Positions 27,890 to 36,382 of a stretch of DNA of 64,000 bases are shown here, piece after piece. Both the position numbers and the translations under genes were made by a program. Source of the stretch: Mycolicibacterium sp. CBMA 234 (lineage in GTDB: Bacteria > Actinomycetota > Actinomycetes > Mycobacteriales > Mycobacteriaceae); assembly GCF_009729415.1 (NCBI RefSeq), contig NZ_MPKW01000018.1:486621-550620 (forward strand), read 5' to 3'. The notes under the pieces were generated by a model. The model was not told where the DNA came from. It was given only the letters and a program-made list of their open reading frames with translations, and searched no databases. Numbering within the stretch: the first letter of the stretch is position 1; each line of letters opens with the position of its first letter.

Positions 27890-27938
27890 GTACGACGATC
27901 TAGCGGCGAGGTACGAGCCGCGTTGAGGAGTGCGGCAA
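27890..27938 (+). repeat. Copy D of the dispersed intergenic repeat
   Basis: GTACGACGATCTAGCGGCGA continuing to TTGAGGAGTGCGGCAA, with three or so differences from copies B and C. It begins six bases after the DUF1707 stop, the same spacing as copy A after the DUF350 stop. Confidence 0.85.
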
Positions 27939-27959
27939 GTGTGCACAGCTGCGCCCCGC

Positions 27960-27965
27960 TACCCT
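27960..27965 (+). promoter_or_regulatory. Likely -10 element of mapB
   Basis: TACCCT, six bases before the mapB ATG at 27972, fits TANNNT with a leaderless start. A GGAG lies only two bases before the ATG, too close for a good ribosome-binding site. Confidence 0.55.
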
Positions 27966-27971
27966 GGAGCG

Positions 27972-28829
27972 ATGTCTGTTCGTACCGCGCTTCGCCCTGG
28001 CGAGGTGTCTCCGACCCTGCCGGTGCCCAAGTCCATTCCGCGTCCGGAGTACGCGTGGAAGCCGACAGTGCGCGAAGGTTCCGAGCCGTGGGTTCAGACC
28101 CCTGAGGTCATCGAGAAGATGCGGGTCGCCGGCCGGATCGCGGCCCAGGCGCTTGCCGAGGCAGGCAAGGCCGTCGCTCCCGGCGTTACCACCGATCATC
28201 TGGACCGGGTGGCACACGAATACATGCTTGACCACGGGGCCTACCCGTCGACGTTGGGCTACAAGGGTTTTCCGAAGTCGTGCTGCACCTCGCTGAACGA
28301 GATCATCTGCCACGGCATCCCGGATTCGACGGTGATCGAGGACGGCGACATCGTCAACATCGACGTGACCGCCTACCTCGACGGCGTGCACGGCGATACC
28401 AATGCCACCTTCCTGGCCGGTGACGTGTCGGAGGAGCACCGGCTGCTCGTCGAGCGCACGCACGAAGCCACCATGCGGGCCATCAAGGCCGTCAAGCCGG
28501 GCCGGCAGCTTTCGGTGGTCGGCCGGGTTATCGAGGCGTACGCAAATCGCTTTGGCTACAACGTGGTTCGCGACTTCACCGGCCACGGTATCGGTGAGAC
28601 CTTCCACAACGGCCTGATCGTGCTGCACTACGACAAGCCCGAGGTCGACACCGTGCTCGAGCCGGGTATGACCTTCACCATCGAGCCGATGATCAACCTC
28701 GGCTCGCTGGACTACGAGATCTGGGACGACGACTGGACCGTCGCCACCAAGGACAAAAAGTGGACGGCGCAGTTCGAGCACACCCTCGTGGTGACCGACG
28801 ACGGCGCCGACATCCTGACCTTGCCGTGA
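27972..28829 (+). CDS. mapB: Methionine aminopeptidase, type I
   Basis: Removes initiator Met from nascent proteins. 285 residues, equal to remembered M. tuberculosis MapB, with the N-terminal Pro-rich extension (about 1-45) of that subtype. Metal ligands are in [14 protein letters not shown] (two Asp), TGHGIG (His), TIEPMI (Glu) and FEHTLV (Glu). ATG 27972 is chosen by length and by the -10 upstream. Confidence 0.96.
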   Translation: MSVRTALRPGEVSPTLPVPKSIPRPEYAWKPTVREGSEPWVQTPEVIEKMRVAGRIAAQALAEAGKAVAPGVTTDHLDRVAHEYMLDHGAYPSTLGYKGFPKSCCTSLNEIICHGIPDSTVIEDGDIVNIDVTAYLDGVHGDTNATFLAGDVSEEHRLLVERTHEATMRAIKAVKPGRQLSVVGRVIEAYANRFGYNVVRDFTGHGIGETFHNGLIVLHYDKPEVDTVLEPGMTFTIEPMINLGSLDYEIWDDDWTVATKDKKWTAQFEHTLVVTDDGADILTLP

Positions 28830-28838
28830 TAGTTCTCC

Positions 28839-28921
28839 CGCGAGCAGACACAAAACTGTCCTCTTGCTCGGGGTTTTCGACAGTTTTGCTGGGGGCACCT
28901 CCCTCTGGGGGACTGCTCGCG
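28839..28921. repeat. Nested inverted repeat between mapB and cobQ
   Basis: Outer arms CGCGAGCAG (28839-28847) and CTGCTCGCG (28913-28921); inner arms CAAAACTGTC (28851-28860) and GACAGTTTTG (28879-28888). It fills most of the gap and ends nine bases before the cobQ start, so it could end mapB transcription or restrict cobQ translation. Confidence 0.7.
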
Positions 28922-28929
28922 AGTAAAAG

Positions 28930-30420
28930 GTGAGCGGCGGGGCGCTGCTGGTCGCGGGAACCACGTCGGACGCGGGTAAGTCGATGGTGGTGGCCGGGCT
29001 GTGCCGGCTGCTGGCACGCAAGGGCGTGCGGGTCGCGCCGTTCAAGGCGCAGAACATGTCCAACAACTCGGCCGTCACGGTCGAGGGTGGCGAGATCGGC
29101 CGGGCGCAGGCCATGCAGGCCCGCGCAGCTGGGCTGGCGCCGAGCGTGCGATTCAACCCAATTCTGCTCAAGCCCGGCGGGGACCGGACCTCGCAGTTGG
29201 TGGTGCGCGGCGTCGTCTCCGGCACGGTGGCGGCAGGGGACTACTTCACCCGGCGGACCCAGCTGGCGTCCGTGGTCGCCGACGAATTGGCCCTGCTGCG
29301 AAGTGAATTCGACGTCGTGATCTGTGAGGGGGCAGGCTCGCCGGCCGAGATCAACCTGCGAGCTACCGATGTGGCGAACATGGGACTGGCCCGCGCCGCG
29401 AACCTGCCAGTGGTCGTCGTCGGTGACATCGACCGGGGCGGGCTGCTGGCCCATCTGTACGGCACTGTGGCGGTACTCGAGCCTGAGGACCAGAAGCTCA
29501 TCGCCGGATTCTTGGTCAACAAGTTCCGCGGCGACCCGGCGCTGCTGGAACCTGGTCTGCGACAACTGGAATCGCTGACAGGCCGCCCGACCTACGGGGT
29601 GATTCCGTACTGCGACGACCTCTGGTTGGACGCCGAGGACTCGCTGTCGGTGACGCCGCGGGGGCAGCTCGGCCGGCCGGCACCGCCGCGGGGTACTGAC
29701 GTGTTGACGGTGGCTGCAGTGCGCCTGCCGCGAATCTCCAATTCGACCGATGTCGAGGCGCTGGCGTGCGAGCCGGGCGTGCACGTGCGGTGGGTCGACA
29801 CTGCGGCAGAACTGTCGGGTGTCGACGTCGTGGTGCTACCGGGCAGCAAGGCGACGGTGTCCGACCTGGCGTGGCTCCGAGAGCGTGGATTGGCGGAAGC
29901 TGCCACGGCGCATGCCCAATCCGGTCGCGCGGTGCTCGGCGTTTGTGGCGGTTTCCAGATGCTCTGTACGACGATTCACGACACCGTCGAATCCGCGGCG
30001 GGCCGGGTGCCGGGCCTGGCGCTGCTCGATGCGGACATCGAGTTCGACGCCGACAAGACCCTGCGACATTGGGATAAGCCGTTGTACGGCTACGAGATTC
30101 ATCATGGCCGGGTGGCGCGATGCGCCGCCGACGATTGGCTGGGCGTCGGGATCCGACGGGGCCAGGTGTACGGCACCCATTGGCACGGGTTGCTGGACAA
30201 CGACATTGTGCGACGGACCTGGCTTGCCGAGGTCGCGGCGAGTGCCGGCAAGCATGGATTTGTCGTGGCCGACGACGTGGACGTCGCGGCCATGCGCGAC
30301 GCTCAGCTAGACGTGATGGCCGATCTGCTTGCCGCGCATGTGGATATCGACGCGGTGCTGGGGCTCGTTGAATCCGGTGCGCTGCCGCGGCCGATCATCG
30401 CCAACGGTCTGCGGCAGTGA
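28930..30420 (+). CDS. cobQ: Cobyric acid synthase
   Basis: Glutamine-dependent amidation of adenosylcobyrinic acid a,c-diamide at four side chains in cobalamin synthesis. 496 residues, GTG start. N-terminal P-loop [10 protein letters not shown] near residue 10 and [10 protein letters not shown] near 38; C-terminal type 1 glutamine amidotransferase with [11 protein letters not shown] (nucleophile Cys near 340) and late His in YEIHHGR. Other cobalamin genes are 14 kb away (44233-49328). No B12 riboswitch was seen upstream. Confidence 0.96.
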   Translation: MSGGALLVAGTTSDAGKSMVVAGLCRLLARKGVRVAPFKAQNMSNNSAVTVEGGEIGRAQAMQARAAGLAPSVRFNPILLKPGGDRTSQLVVRGVVSGTVAAGDYFTRRTQLASVVADELALLRSEFDVVICEGAGSPAEINLRATDVANMGLARAANLPVVVVGDIDRGGLLAHLYGTVAVLEPEDQKLIAGFLVNKFRGDPALLEPGLRQLESLTGRPTYGVIPYCDDLWLDAEDSLSVTPRGQLGRPAPPRGTDVLTVAAVRLPRISNSTDVEALACEPGVHVRWVDTAAELSGVDVVVLPGSKATVSDLAWLRERGLAEAATAHAQSGRAVLGVCGGFQMLCTTIHDTVESAAGRVPGLALLDADIEFDADKTLRHWDKPLYGYEIHHGRVARCAADDWLGVGIRRGQVYGTHWHGLLDNDIVRRTWLAEVAASAGKHGFVVADDVDVAAMRDAQLDVMADLLAAHVDIDAVLGLVESGALPRPIIANGLRQ

Positions 30421-31995
30421 TCAACTGGGCTCGACTGCTGGTTCGGCCGGTTCCTCAACCTGCTTGATAGGACCGGTGAACCAGTGTTTCACCGACACGT
30501 GCCAGTAGATGTAGAGCAACACCAGGACGCCACCGACCAGCAACGGCGTGTAGTTGACGAACTTCCACTCGAAACTGGGGTCCCACGGCACGCCGCCCAA
30601 CGACGTCGGGAACATGGCAATGATGGATGTGATGGTGATCTCGGCCAGGGCCAGGGGTGCCATCCACCGGTGGTGGCCGCGCAGATTCCAACTGCCCATT
30701 TCGAATTCATCTCCGGCACGCCACCGGTAGTAGATCGGAATGGCGAAGCACAGGTACACCCCGACCACTCCGATGGACACGACGGCGTAGAACGCGACGG
30801 GGGTTGGCGTCCCATTGACATCGACCTTGACCAGAGCGGGCAGGGTCAGTGCCGCGGCCACCACGGCGGTGATCGTGACACTGTGCGTGGGGACCCTGTG
30901 TTTGTTGACCTCCGACCACCACCGATGACCGGGTACCGCGCGGTCCCGGCTGAATGCGAACAGCATCCGGGACGCACTGGTCTGGCAGGCGGTGGCGCAG
31001 AAGAACTGGCCTGCGGTGGAGACGAACAACAGCAGCACGATCAGGTTGTTGTGTTTGAGGGCCTGGCTGATGATTTCCGCGACGGGTGTCGACGCGGCGG
31101 ATACCTTGTCGGAGTCCTGCACCGCAAACAGGAACGCCAACAACAAGATCCAGCCTCCGATGGCCGAATAGAAGATTGACTGCCACATGCCTTTGGCAGC
31201 GGTGTTGGCTGCGCCCTTGGTTTCTTCGGATAAGTGCGCCGACGCGTCATAGCCGGTGATGGTGTACTGCGTCAGGATCACCGAGATCGGCAGCACGACG
31301 AACAACCAGCCTGCGCCCGAGGTCGCGCCGCCGAACATGCCGCTGTTGTTGATCGTCTTGGCGAACACATCCGAGAAACTCGCGTGGTGGCTCGGCACGA
31401 ACAACAGGATGCCGATGACCGCAGCTGCACCGAATACGTGCCACCACACCGAAATGTTGTTGATGACCGCCAGCAGGTGGCTGGAGAAGATGTTGATCAG
31501 TGCTGAGATGCCCAGGATGACCAGGAAGATGACGAAGGTCCGGGTCAGGCTGTAGCCGCTGAGCCAGTCGCTGCTAAGGGTGCCCAGGGTGAGGTCCAGG
31601 AATGTCGCGCACCCGTAGGCCACCGAGGCCAAGATGGCGACCAAACCGATGAGGTTGAGCCAACCGGCGTAGAAGCCGGCTTTCACGCCGCCGAGTTTGG
31701 ATGCCCACCAATAGAGTCCGCCGGAGGTGGGGAATGCAGAGACCAGTTCGGCCATACATAGGCCGATGACGAGAATGAACGCTGCCACGATCGGCCAACC
31801 CCACGCGATGGCTGCCGGACCCCCGTTGTTCCAGCCCAATCCGAACGAGGTGAAGCACCCGGACAGAATCGAGATCATGGAGAACGAGATGGCGAAATTG
31901 CTGAAACCGGACCAGGAACGCTGCAGCTCCTGGCTGTATCCGAGCTTGGCCAGTTGCAGCTCGTCTTCGGTGAGTGCTTCGTGTCCTTCTGGCAC
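30421..31995 (-). CDS. APC-family amino acid permease
   Basis: 524 residues from GTG 31995, which follows GGAGG by five bases on the minus strand. Twelve membrane segments; the N-terminal QRSWSGFSNFAISFSMISI and PTSGGLYWW are typical of the amino-acid/GABA/choline permease branch. Substrate unknown. Its stop directly abuts the convergent cobQ stop. It follows, 114 bases downstream, the TAXI binding-protein gene of the two-component operon and could be transcribed with it. Confidence 0.88.
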   Translation of the reverse strand: MPEGHEALTEDELQLAKLGYSQELQRSWSGFSNFAISFSMISILSGCFTSFGLGWNNGGPAAIAWGWPIVAAFILVIGLCMAELVSAFPTSGGLYWWASKLGGVKAGFYAGWLNLIGLVAILASVAYGCATFLDLTLGTLSSDWLSGYSLTRTFVIFLVILGISALINIFSSHLLAVINNISVWWHVFGAAAVIGILLFVPSHHASFSDVFAKTINNSGMFGGATSGAGWLFVVLPISVILTQYTITGYDASAHLSEETKGAANTAAKGMWQSIFYSAIGGWILLLAFLFAVQDSDKVSAASTPVAEIISQALKHNNLIVLLLFVSTAGQFFCATACQTSASRMLFAFSRDRAVPGHRWWSEVNKHRVPTHSVTITAVVAAALTLPALVKVDVNGTPTPVAFYAVVSIGVVGVYLCFAIPIYYRWRAGDEFEMGSWNLRGHHRWMAPLALAEITITSIIAMFPTSLGGVPWDPSFEWKFVNYTPLLVGGVLVLLYIYWHVSVKHWFTGPIKQVEEPAEPAVEPS

Positions 31996-32109
31996 TGCGG
32001 CCTCCTTAGGGCGCCCCGGATGTTGAAGAACAATAGGGTGCGTCTGGGTTTCGCGCTGGCCAACCGGTGCTATCAGTTCGGCGGCGTCCAGTCGTCGCGC
32101 AGGCAATGC

Positions 32110-33039
32110 TCAGCCATGCAGGGTCCGATACGCCGCGATGGCGCCGGGGTGCAAGGGAATTCGGCCGGTCTGGATCATTGACGGCGGTTGCAGGTACTGC
32201 AGGCCACGTACCTCGGGTGGCATAAGTTGGGTTGCGTCTGTTGCCAATACGTCGACCGCGGCGGCCACCAACGGGTTCGGCAGGCCAGGCCGGCACAGAA
32301 GCAGATCGGGGGAGCCGATCGTGTATACGCTCGCCGGCACGTAGGCGCCGACTGGTGCGCGCAGCAGCAGATACGGATAGGACGCCAGTTCGGACATCGG
32401 CGCGACCCACGGCGTCAGATCGAGAATCCGAAGCGGCAGTGTCTTGTCGAGCTCAGAAATGGCCGGCGTCGGGATCCCGCCGGACCAGACCAGGGCGTCG
32501 ATGGTGCGGTTGCCGAGCGCGGCCACTGCATCGTTCAGGCGGAGGTCAACCCGATGGATCCGATCTGTCAGTTTCGCGGCACCGAAAAGCACGGAGGTGA
32601 CGGCCGCGACGCCGGAACCCGGTGGTCCAGTGGAAACCCTCAGCCCCGCAAGGTCATTCACCTGACGGACACTGGAGTTGACGGGTACGACCAGCTGCAC
32701 GTAGTTCTCGTAGACTCGGGCGACCGCCAGAGGCGAGTCATCCGCCCGCCCGGGTCGCAGCTGCGTCTCGACGACGTCTGCCTGGGCCAGGGCCATGTCG
32801 ACGTCACCGGACCGCAAGAGGTTGAGATTGTCGACGCTGCCCGCGGTCGGCAGCACAGTGACGGTGATGCCCGGATAGCGAGAGCGGAGCCGCTCGGCGA
32901 AGATCTCGCAGACCGCCAGATACAGACCGCCATTGTCGCCTGCCGCCAGCCTGATGATGCCCTGCGTGCTGTTCGGTAGGCAGCCGGCGACCACAGCCGC
33001 CGCCGCGGATGAGAGGAACGCCCGTCGATTCAACGTCAT
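32110..33039 (-). CDS. TAXI-family solute-binding lipoprotein
   Basis: 309 residues. Signal peptide has twin Arg (NRRAFLSS) and a lipobox VVAGC (Cys near residue 20). The mature part, RLAAGDNGGLYLAVCEIFAERL and GDVDMALAQADV, is typical of TAXI proteins, the binding proteins of TRAP transporters. No TRAP membrane subunit is encoded nearby. The start overlaps the stop of the upstream sensor kinase gene (ATGA), so they are translationally coupled. Inference: a ligand-sensing accessory of the kinase. Confidence 0.85.
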   Translation of the reverse strand: MTLNRRAFLSSAAAAVVAGCLPNSTQGIIRLAAGDNGGLYLAVCEIFAERLRSRYPGITVTVLPTAGSVDNLNLLRSGDVDMALAQADVVETQLRPGRADDSPLAVARVYENYVQLVVPVNSSVRQVNDLAGLRVSTGPPGSGVAAVTSVLFGAAKLTDRIHRVDLRLNDAVAALGNRTIDALVWSGGIPTPAISELDKTLPLRILDLTPWVAPMSELASYPYLLLRAPVGAYVPASVYTIGSPDLLLCRPGLPNPLVAAAVDVLATDATQLMPPEVRGLQYLQPPSMIQTGRIPLHPGAIAAYRTLHG

Positions 33040-34412
33040 GACGGTGCACCCGCCGGTAGGTGATATCGGACTGCGAGGCCGCCCTCGGGGGAGGCGTCGA
33101 CTGAGGCCAATCCACCATGCGCGGCAGCGATTTCGGTGGCGATGGCCAGACCGAGGCCGGTGCCGTCACTGTCGGTGTGCCCGCGCCAGAACCGGGTTGC
33201 CGCCTGGGCGATGGCGTCGGCGGGAAGGCCGGGTCCGTCGTCGCTGACGATCAGGTCGATGCCCGCGTCGGTGCAGACTGTCGACACGGTGACGGTGGAT
33301 CCGATTCCGGAGTAGCGCAACGCGTTGTCCAGCGCGATGTCCAGGAGTTGCTCGACATCGTGCCGGGGCATCTGCGCCGTCAGGTGTGGACTCGTCGTCT
33401 GGAATCGCAGCCGCTGATCATTGCCGTCGGCCGTGGTCTGCCAGAAAGCCAGGCGCTGTTCGGCGACGCTATCCAGATCGGTCGAATCATGAACGGCGGC
33501 ACTCAAGCCCGAGCGGTGGGTGTAGCTGGCCTGTTCTGCGCGGGCCAACCTCAGCAGTTGGGCGAGCAAGTTCTCCAGCCGGTCCAGTTCGCCGGACAGT
33601 GATTCGTAGGTGGGCCGTCCCGATGCAGCGACGTGGTCTTCGAGAGTGTCGGCGCGCAGTCGAATGGCGGCCAGCGGGTTTCGCAACTGATGAGAGGCGT
33701 CGGCGATGAGCCGGCGTTGGTGGTCGAGGGAGGCGTGGACCGCCTGCGCCATCGCGTTGAACGCGGACGTGAACCGCCGTAGCTCGGGCGGCCCCGACAC
33801 CTGTGCCGGCTGCCCGGCGATGCCCCCGGCCATATCGTCGACCGCCCGCTCGAGCCCGATTAGCGGCCGCAGCACCCAGCGGGTCAGGCTCTGTGCCACG
33901 ATGATCGCCAAGCCAAGCAGCACAACGCATCCCGCTGCGATCCACAGCCAGGCGACGGCGACGTCGTGAGCCGCGGTAGTGGGGTTGACGACCAGTACCA
34001 CCGCGCCGACCAGCTCACCACCCCGTCGAATTCCCTTCGCCGCCAACATCGGTCGCCGGTCCCACGGCATGATCCGGGTCGGGGGAGCGGCCGGGGCATC
34101 GGACAGGGCGCGCTCGGTCGCGGTCGTCACGCCGGGGTCGGTGACGGCCAGTCCGCTGGTGGCCAGCGTCCGGCCGTCCGCATCGACTATCAATGCGCCT
34201 TCGCCGTACACCTGGTGGTAGCGGTCGACCAGTTCGGTGTCGGGTGCGCTTGCGGTGGCGGCGATGTCGGCGAGCGTGGCCAGCTGCCGTTCGCGTTCGG
34301 TGTGCAGGGCGTTGGTGCGGCGATCCGCCAGGGTCAGCGCCAGCGGGACGGCCAACGCTGCGGTCGCAATGAGCAGCAGCGCCATCAGCAATGCGCGAAC
34401 CCGCAGACCCAC
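33036..34412 (-). CDS. Sensor histidine kinase
   Basis: 458 residues from GTG 34412, one base after the response-regulator stop. Two membrane segments (about 7-27 and 150-173) flank an extracytoplasmic sensor; HAMP follows; the H-box is DASHQLRNPLAAIRL near residue 245; the N-box is DIALDNALRYS and the G-box DDGPGLP. Cognate regulator gene is directly upstream and a TAXI binding-protein gene overlaps downstream. The set resembles TctE-type kinases tied to solute-binding proteins. Confidence 0.92.
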   Translation of the reverse strand: MGLRVRALLMALLLIATAALAVPLALTLADRRTNALHTERERQLATLADIAATASAPDTELVDRYHQVYGEGALIVDADGRTLATSGLAVTDPGVTTATERALSDAPAAPPTRIMPWDRRPMLAAKGIRRGGELVGAVVLVVNPTTAAHDVAVAWLWIAAGCVVLLGLAIIVAQSLTRWVLRPLIGLERAVDDMAGGIAGQPAQVSGPPELRRFTSAFNAMAQAVHASLDHQRRLIADASHQLRNPLAAIRLRADTLEDHVAASGRPTYESLSGELDRLENLLAQLLRLARAEQASYTHRSGLSAAVHDSTDLDSVAEQRLAFWQTTADGNDQRLRFQTTSPHLTAQMPRHDVEQLLDIALDNALRYSGIGSTVTVSTVCTDAGIDLIVSDDGPGLPADAIAQAATRFWRGHTDSDGTGLGLAIATEIAAAHGGLASVDASPEGGLAVRYHLPAGAPS

Positions 34413-34413
34413 G

Positions 34414-35073
34414 TCAGCGATCCAGCCGATACCCGAAGCCGCGCACGGTGTGCAGCGGGATTCCGGCCAGCTTGGCTCGAATCTGGCCGACGAAGAAATC
34501 CAGGGATCGAGACCGGCCCACCACGGCCGTGCCCCAGCATTCGAGCATGACTTCCTCGCGGCTGACCGCATCACCCTGACGGGCAGCCAGCGTGGCCAAG
34601 ATCTGATACTCGGTCTTGGTCAACGACTGCAGTTGGCCGGCGACGGTGACCTCATGACGGTCCCGGTCGATGGTCACCGGCCCCGCGACCACGGGCGCAC
34701 GCACCGTCGTACCGGCGCCGCGCTGGACGCGGCGCATGACGGCCTCGATCCGGGCCAGCAGCACCGTCTTTCGGACCGGCTTGACCAAATAGTCGTCGGC
34801 CCCGGCCCGCAGTCCCATGACGACCGCGCCGTCACTGTCCCGTGCCGTCATGATGATCACCGGCGCGGTCGACGCCCGACGTAAGGTGCGCAGCACATCC
34901 AGCCCATCCATGTCGGGCAGGCCGAGGTCCAGCAGCACCAGGTCGCAGCCTTTGACGCGATTGAGGGCGTCATCGCCGCGGGTGGTGTGGGTGACGGTCA
35001 GCCCAGTCTGTTCCAGAAGCTCGACGAGCGCAGCCGCAACGCCCTGGTCGTCTTCGACGAGCAGCACGCGCAT
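34414..35073 (-). CDS. OmpR-family response regulator
   Basis: 219 residues. Receiver domain with acidic pocket VEDDQ, phospho-acceptor Asp in LLDLGLPDMDG near residue 51 and conserved Lys in LVKPV; C-terminal winged helix (about 125-219) with LTKTEYQILATLA and VRGFGYRLDR. ATG 35073 lies six bases after a minus-strand TACTAT, so the operon mRNA is probably leaderless. First gene of regulator-kinase-TAXI operon, divergent from two small genes. Confidence 0.94.
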   Translation of the reverse strand: MRVLLVEDDQGVAAALVELLEQTGLTVTHTTRGDDALNRVKGCDLVLLDLGLPDMDGLDVLRTLRRASTAPVIIMTARDSDGAVVMGLRAGADDYLVKPVRKTVLLARIEAVMRRVQRGAGTTVRAPVVAGPVTIDRDRHEVTVAGQLQSLTKTEYQILATLAARQGDAVSREEVMLECWGTAVVGRSRSLDFFVGQIRAKLAGIPLHTVRGFGYRLDR

Positions 35074-35079
35074 CGCCTG

Positions 35080-35085
35080 ATAGTA
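35080..35085 (-). promoter_or_regulatory. Likely -10 element of the response-regulator operon
   Basis: Minus-strand TACTAT, six bases before the ATG at 35073; fits TANNNT of a leaderless transcript. Confidence 0.55.
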
Positions 35086-35227
35086 GGTCGCCAGGAGCGG
35101 TTGACCTGCCCGTTTCGCCGTGAATCTGAGGATCGCGCAAGGAAAGCCGCGCTGTAGACCGCGCGCTATTCCGGTCCGCGCGGTGCGGGGAAACCATGTG
35201 CTCATCAACACACATGAGGAGGTCACG

Positions 35228-35455
35228 ATGTACTCGAACAACCACTTTGCACGCGCGACGTTCTCCGTTGTCGCAGGTGCCCTGATTGCCCTCGGCTCTC
35301 TCGGACTTACCTGCCGCACAACCGAATTCACCGCTCATTCCTGCGACATGACCGTGGAGGCGAACTTGCTGTGCCAGGACGGGCAGCACCACCACGGGAA
35401 GTCCGAATCTCTCGGCCGGGAGCACCGGCACCCGGGACCCCGGCCGGGCAACTGA
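35228..35455 (+). CDS. Small putative secreted protein, His/Cys containing
   Basis: 75 residues from an ATG preceded by GAGGAGG. A hydrophobic segment (about 8-28) ending at LTCRT could be a signal peptide or anchor. The rest has three more Cys/His clusters, including GQHHHGK and EHRHPG. Not recognised. Divergent from the response-regulator gene and 29 bases before another small Cys/His/Gly-rich gene; could be a target of that two-component system. Confidence 0.5.
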   Translation: MYSNNHFARATFSVVAGALIALGSLGLTCRTTEFTAHSCDMTVEANLLCQDGQHHHGKSESLGREHRHPGPRPGN

Positions 35456-35484
35456 CTGATGCGCAATCGAGAAGGGAGCAACTG

Positions 35485-35754
35485 ATGGGCGGTGTCTTGG
35501 CCATCGGGGTCGGTGGCGCAATCCTCGCGATGATCATCGTCTTCTGCTGGACTTCCCGCCGCTCCGGATCAGGCCGAGCGGGTGCCGCAGGGCACGAGTC
35601 GACCGGTTCGGGCGGTGACGGCGGATGGGGTGCCGGTGCGTCCGGCCACGGTGGAGGTAGCCACGGCGGTGACGCTGGCTGTGGCGGCCACGGTGGCTGC
35701 GGCGGTGGGGGATGCGGTGGTGGCGGCTGTGGCGGAGGATGCGGTGGCGGCTGA
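35485..35754 (+). CDS. Small single-span membrane protein with Gly/Cys/His tail
   Basis: 89 residues from ATG 35485 after GAAGGGAG. One membrane helix (about 3-22), a short basic stretch TSRRSGSGR, then a tail of Gly with regularly spaced Cys and His: HGGGSHGGDAGCGGHGG followed by repeated GGCGGGG units up to the stop. Such a tail could bind metal. Not recognised as a named family; could in principle be a low-complexity artefact, but the helix, ribosome-binding site and tight spacing argue for a gene. Confidence 0.55.
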   Translation: MGGVLAIGVGGAILAMIIVFCWTSRRSGSGRAGAAGHESTGSGGDGGWGAGASGHGGGSHGGDAGCGGHGGCGGGGCGGGGCGGGCGGG

Positions 35755-35800
35755 TGACGATCAGCGCATGCGTCTGCGCGGCGTTCGATACGGTGGCGTC

Positions 35801-36346
35801 ATGCCAATCATCCCGACCGTCGACGGCTTCGACGCAACCGTCGACGTGTCTGGCCCCGATAACGCCACGACAGTTGTGCTGCTCGCGACACAGCAGGCGT
35901 CGGCCGGTTACGGCCCGCTCTGCGAGTTGCTGCACACTGCGTCGCTGCGCACCGTGGTGATCGACGCCGACAACCGGCTGAGCGTGAATTCGGTTGTAGG
36001 GATTCTGGATACGCTCGGGGTGCGGTGGGCGCTGCTGTTCGCCGACCGGGGAGCGGGCGATCTGCCCTGGCGGCTGGCAGCCACCCGGCTGGACCGGTTC
36101 ACTGCCTTTGTGATCGTCGACAGCAGTCACCCACGGGCGACCGACACGTCCGGCGAGGCCTGCCCACCCGTGGAGATCAGCACTACCGCGGTGGTTACCA
36201 CCGCCGATGCGCGGGCGCAGGTGCAGACCGGCCAGCGCTTCATCTACGGCGAGTTCCGGATGGCCGAGATGCTCGACGGGCGCCCCGCCGAGGAGTTCAC
36301 CGCACAACTGGCCAACGAGATCGTGCTGCGCAGCAGCACCTGGTGA
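35801..36346 (+). CDS. Alpha/beta-hydrolase-like protein without evident nucleophile
   Basis: 181 residues from ATG 35801 (in-frame ATG 35768 also possible). The order of strands, TTVVLLATQQASAGYGPL, LRTVVIDADNR and WALLFADRGAG, resembles the start of an alpha/beta hydrolase, but where the GxSxG elbow is expected the sequence reads FADRGAG, so it may be inactive. Short compared with typical hydrolases (about 250-300). Followed by the helicase gene 36 bases on. Confidence 0.6.
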   Translation: MPIIPTVDGFDATVDVSGPDNATTVVLLATQQASAGYGPLCELLHTASLRTVVIDADNRLSVNSVVGILDTLGVRWALLFADRGAGDLPWRLAATRLDRFTAFVIVDSSHPRATDTSGEACPPVEISTTAVVTTADARAQVQTGQRFIYGEFRMAEMLDGRPAEEFTAQLANEIVLRSSTW

Positions 36347-36370
36347 CCCGCCGCTGTCGGTATCGGCCGT

Positions 36371-36376
36371 TATCGT
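36371..36376 (+). promoter_or_regulatory. Likely -10 element of the helicase gene
   Basis: TATCGT, six bases before ATG 36383, fits TANNNT with a leaderless start. Confidence 0.5.
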
Positions 36377-36382
36377 GACGAT

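Noticed and set aside
28830..28929. B12 riboswitch upstream of cobQ
   Set aside because: The gap is only 100 bases and holds a simple nested inverted repeat; the conserved B12-box was not found.
32110..33039. Possibility that the TAXI protein gene marks a complete TRAP transporter
   Set aside because: No gene for a TRAP membrane subunit lies within the window; the adjacent permease is of the APC family.
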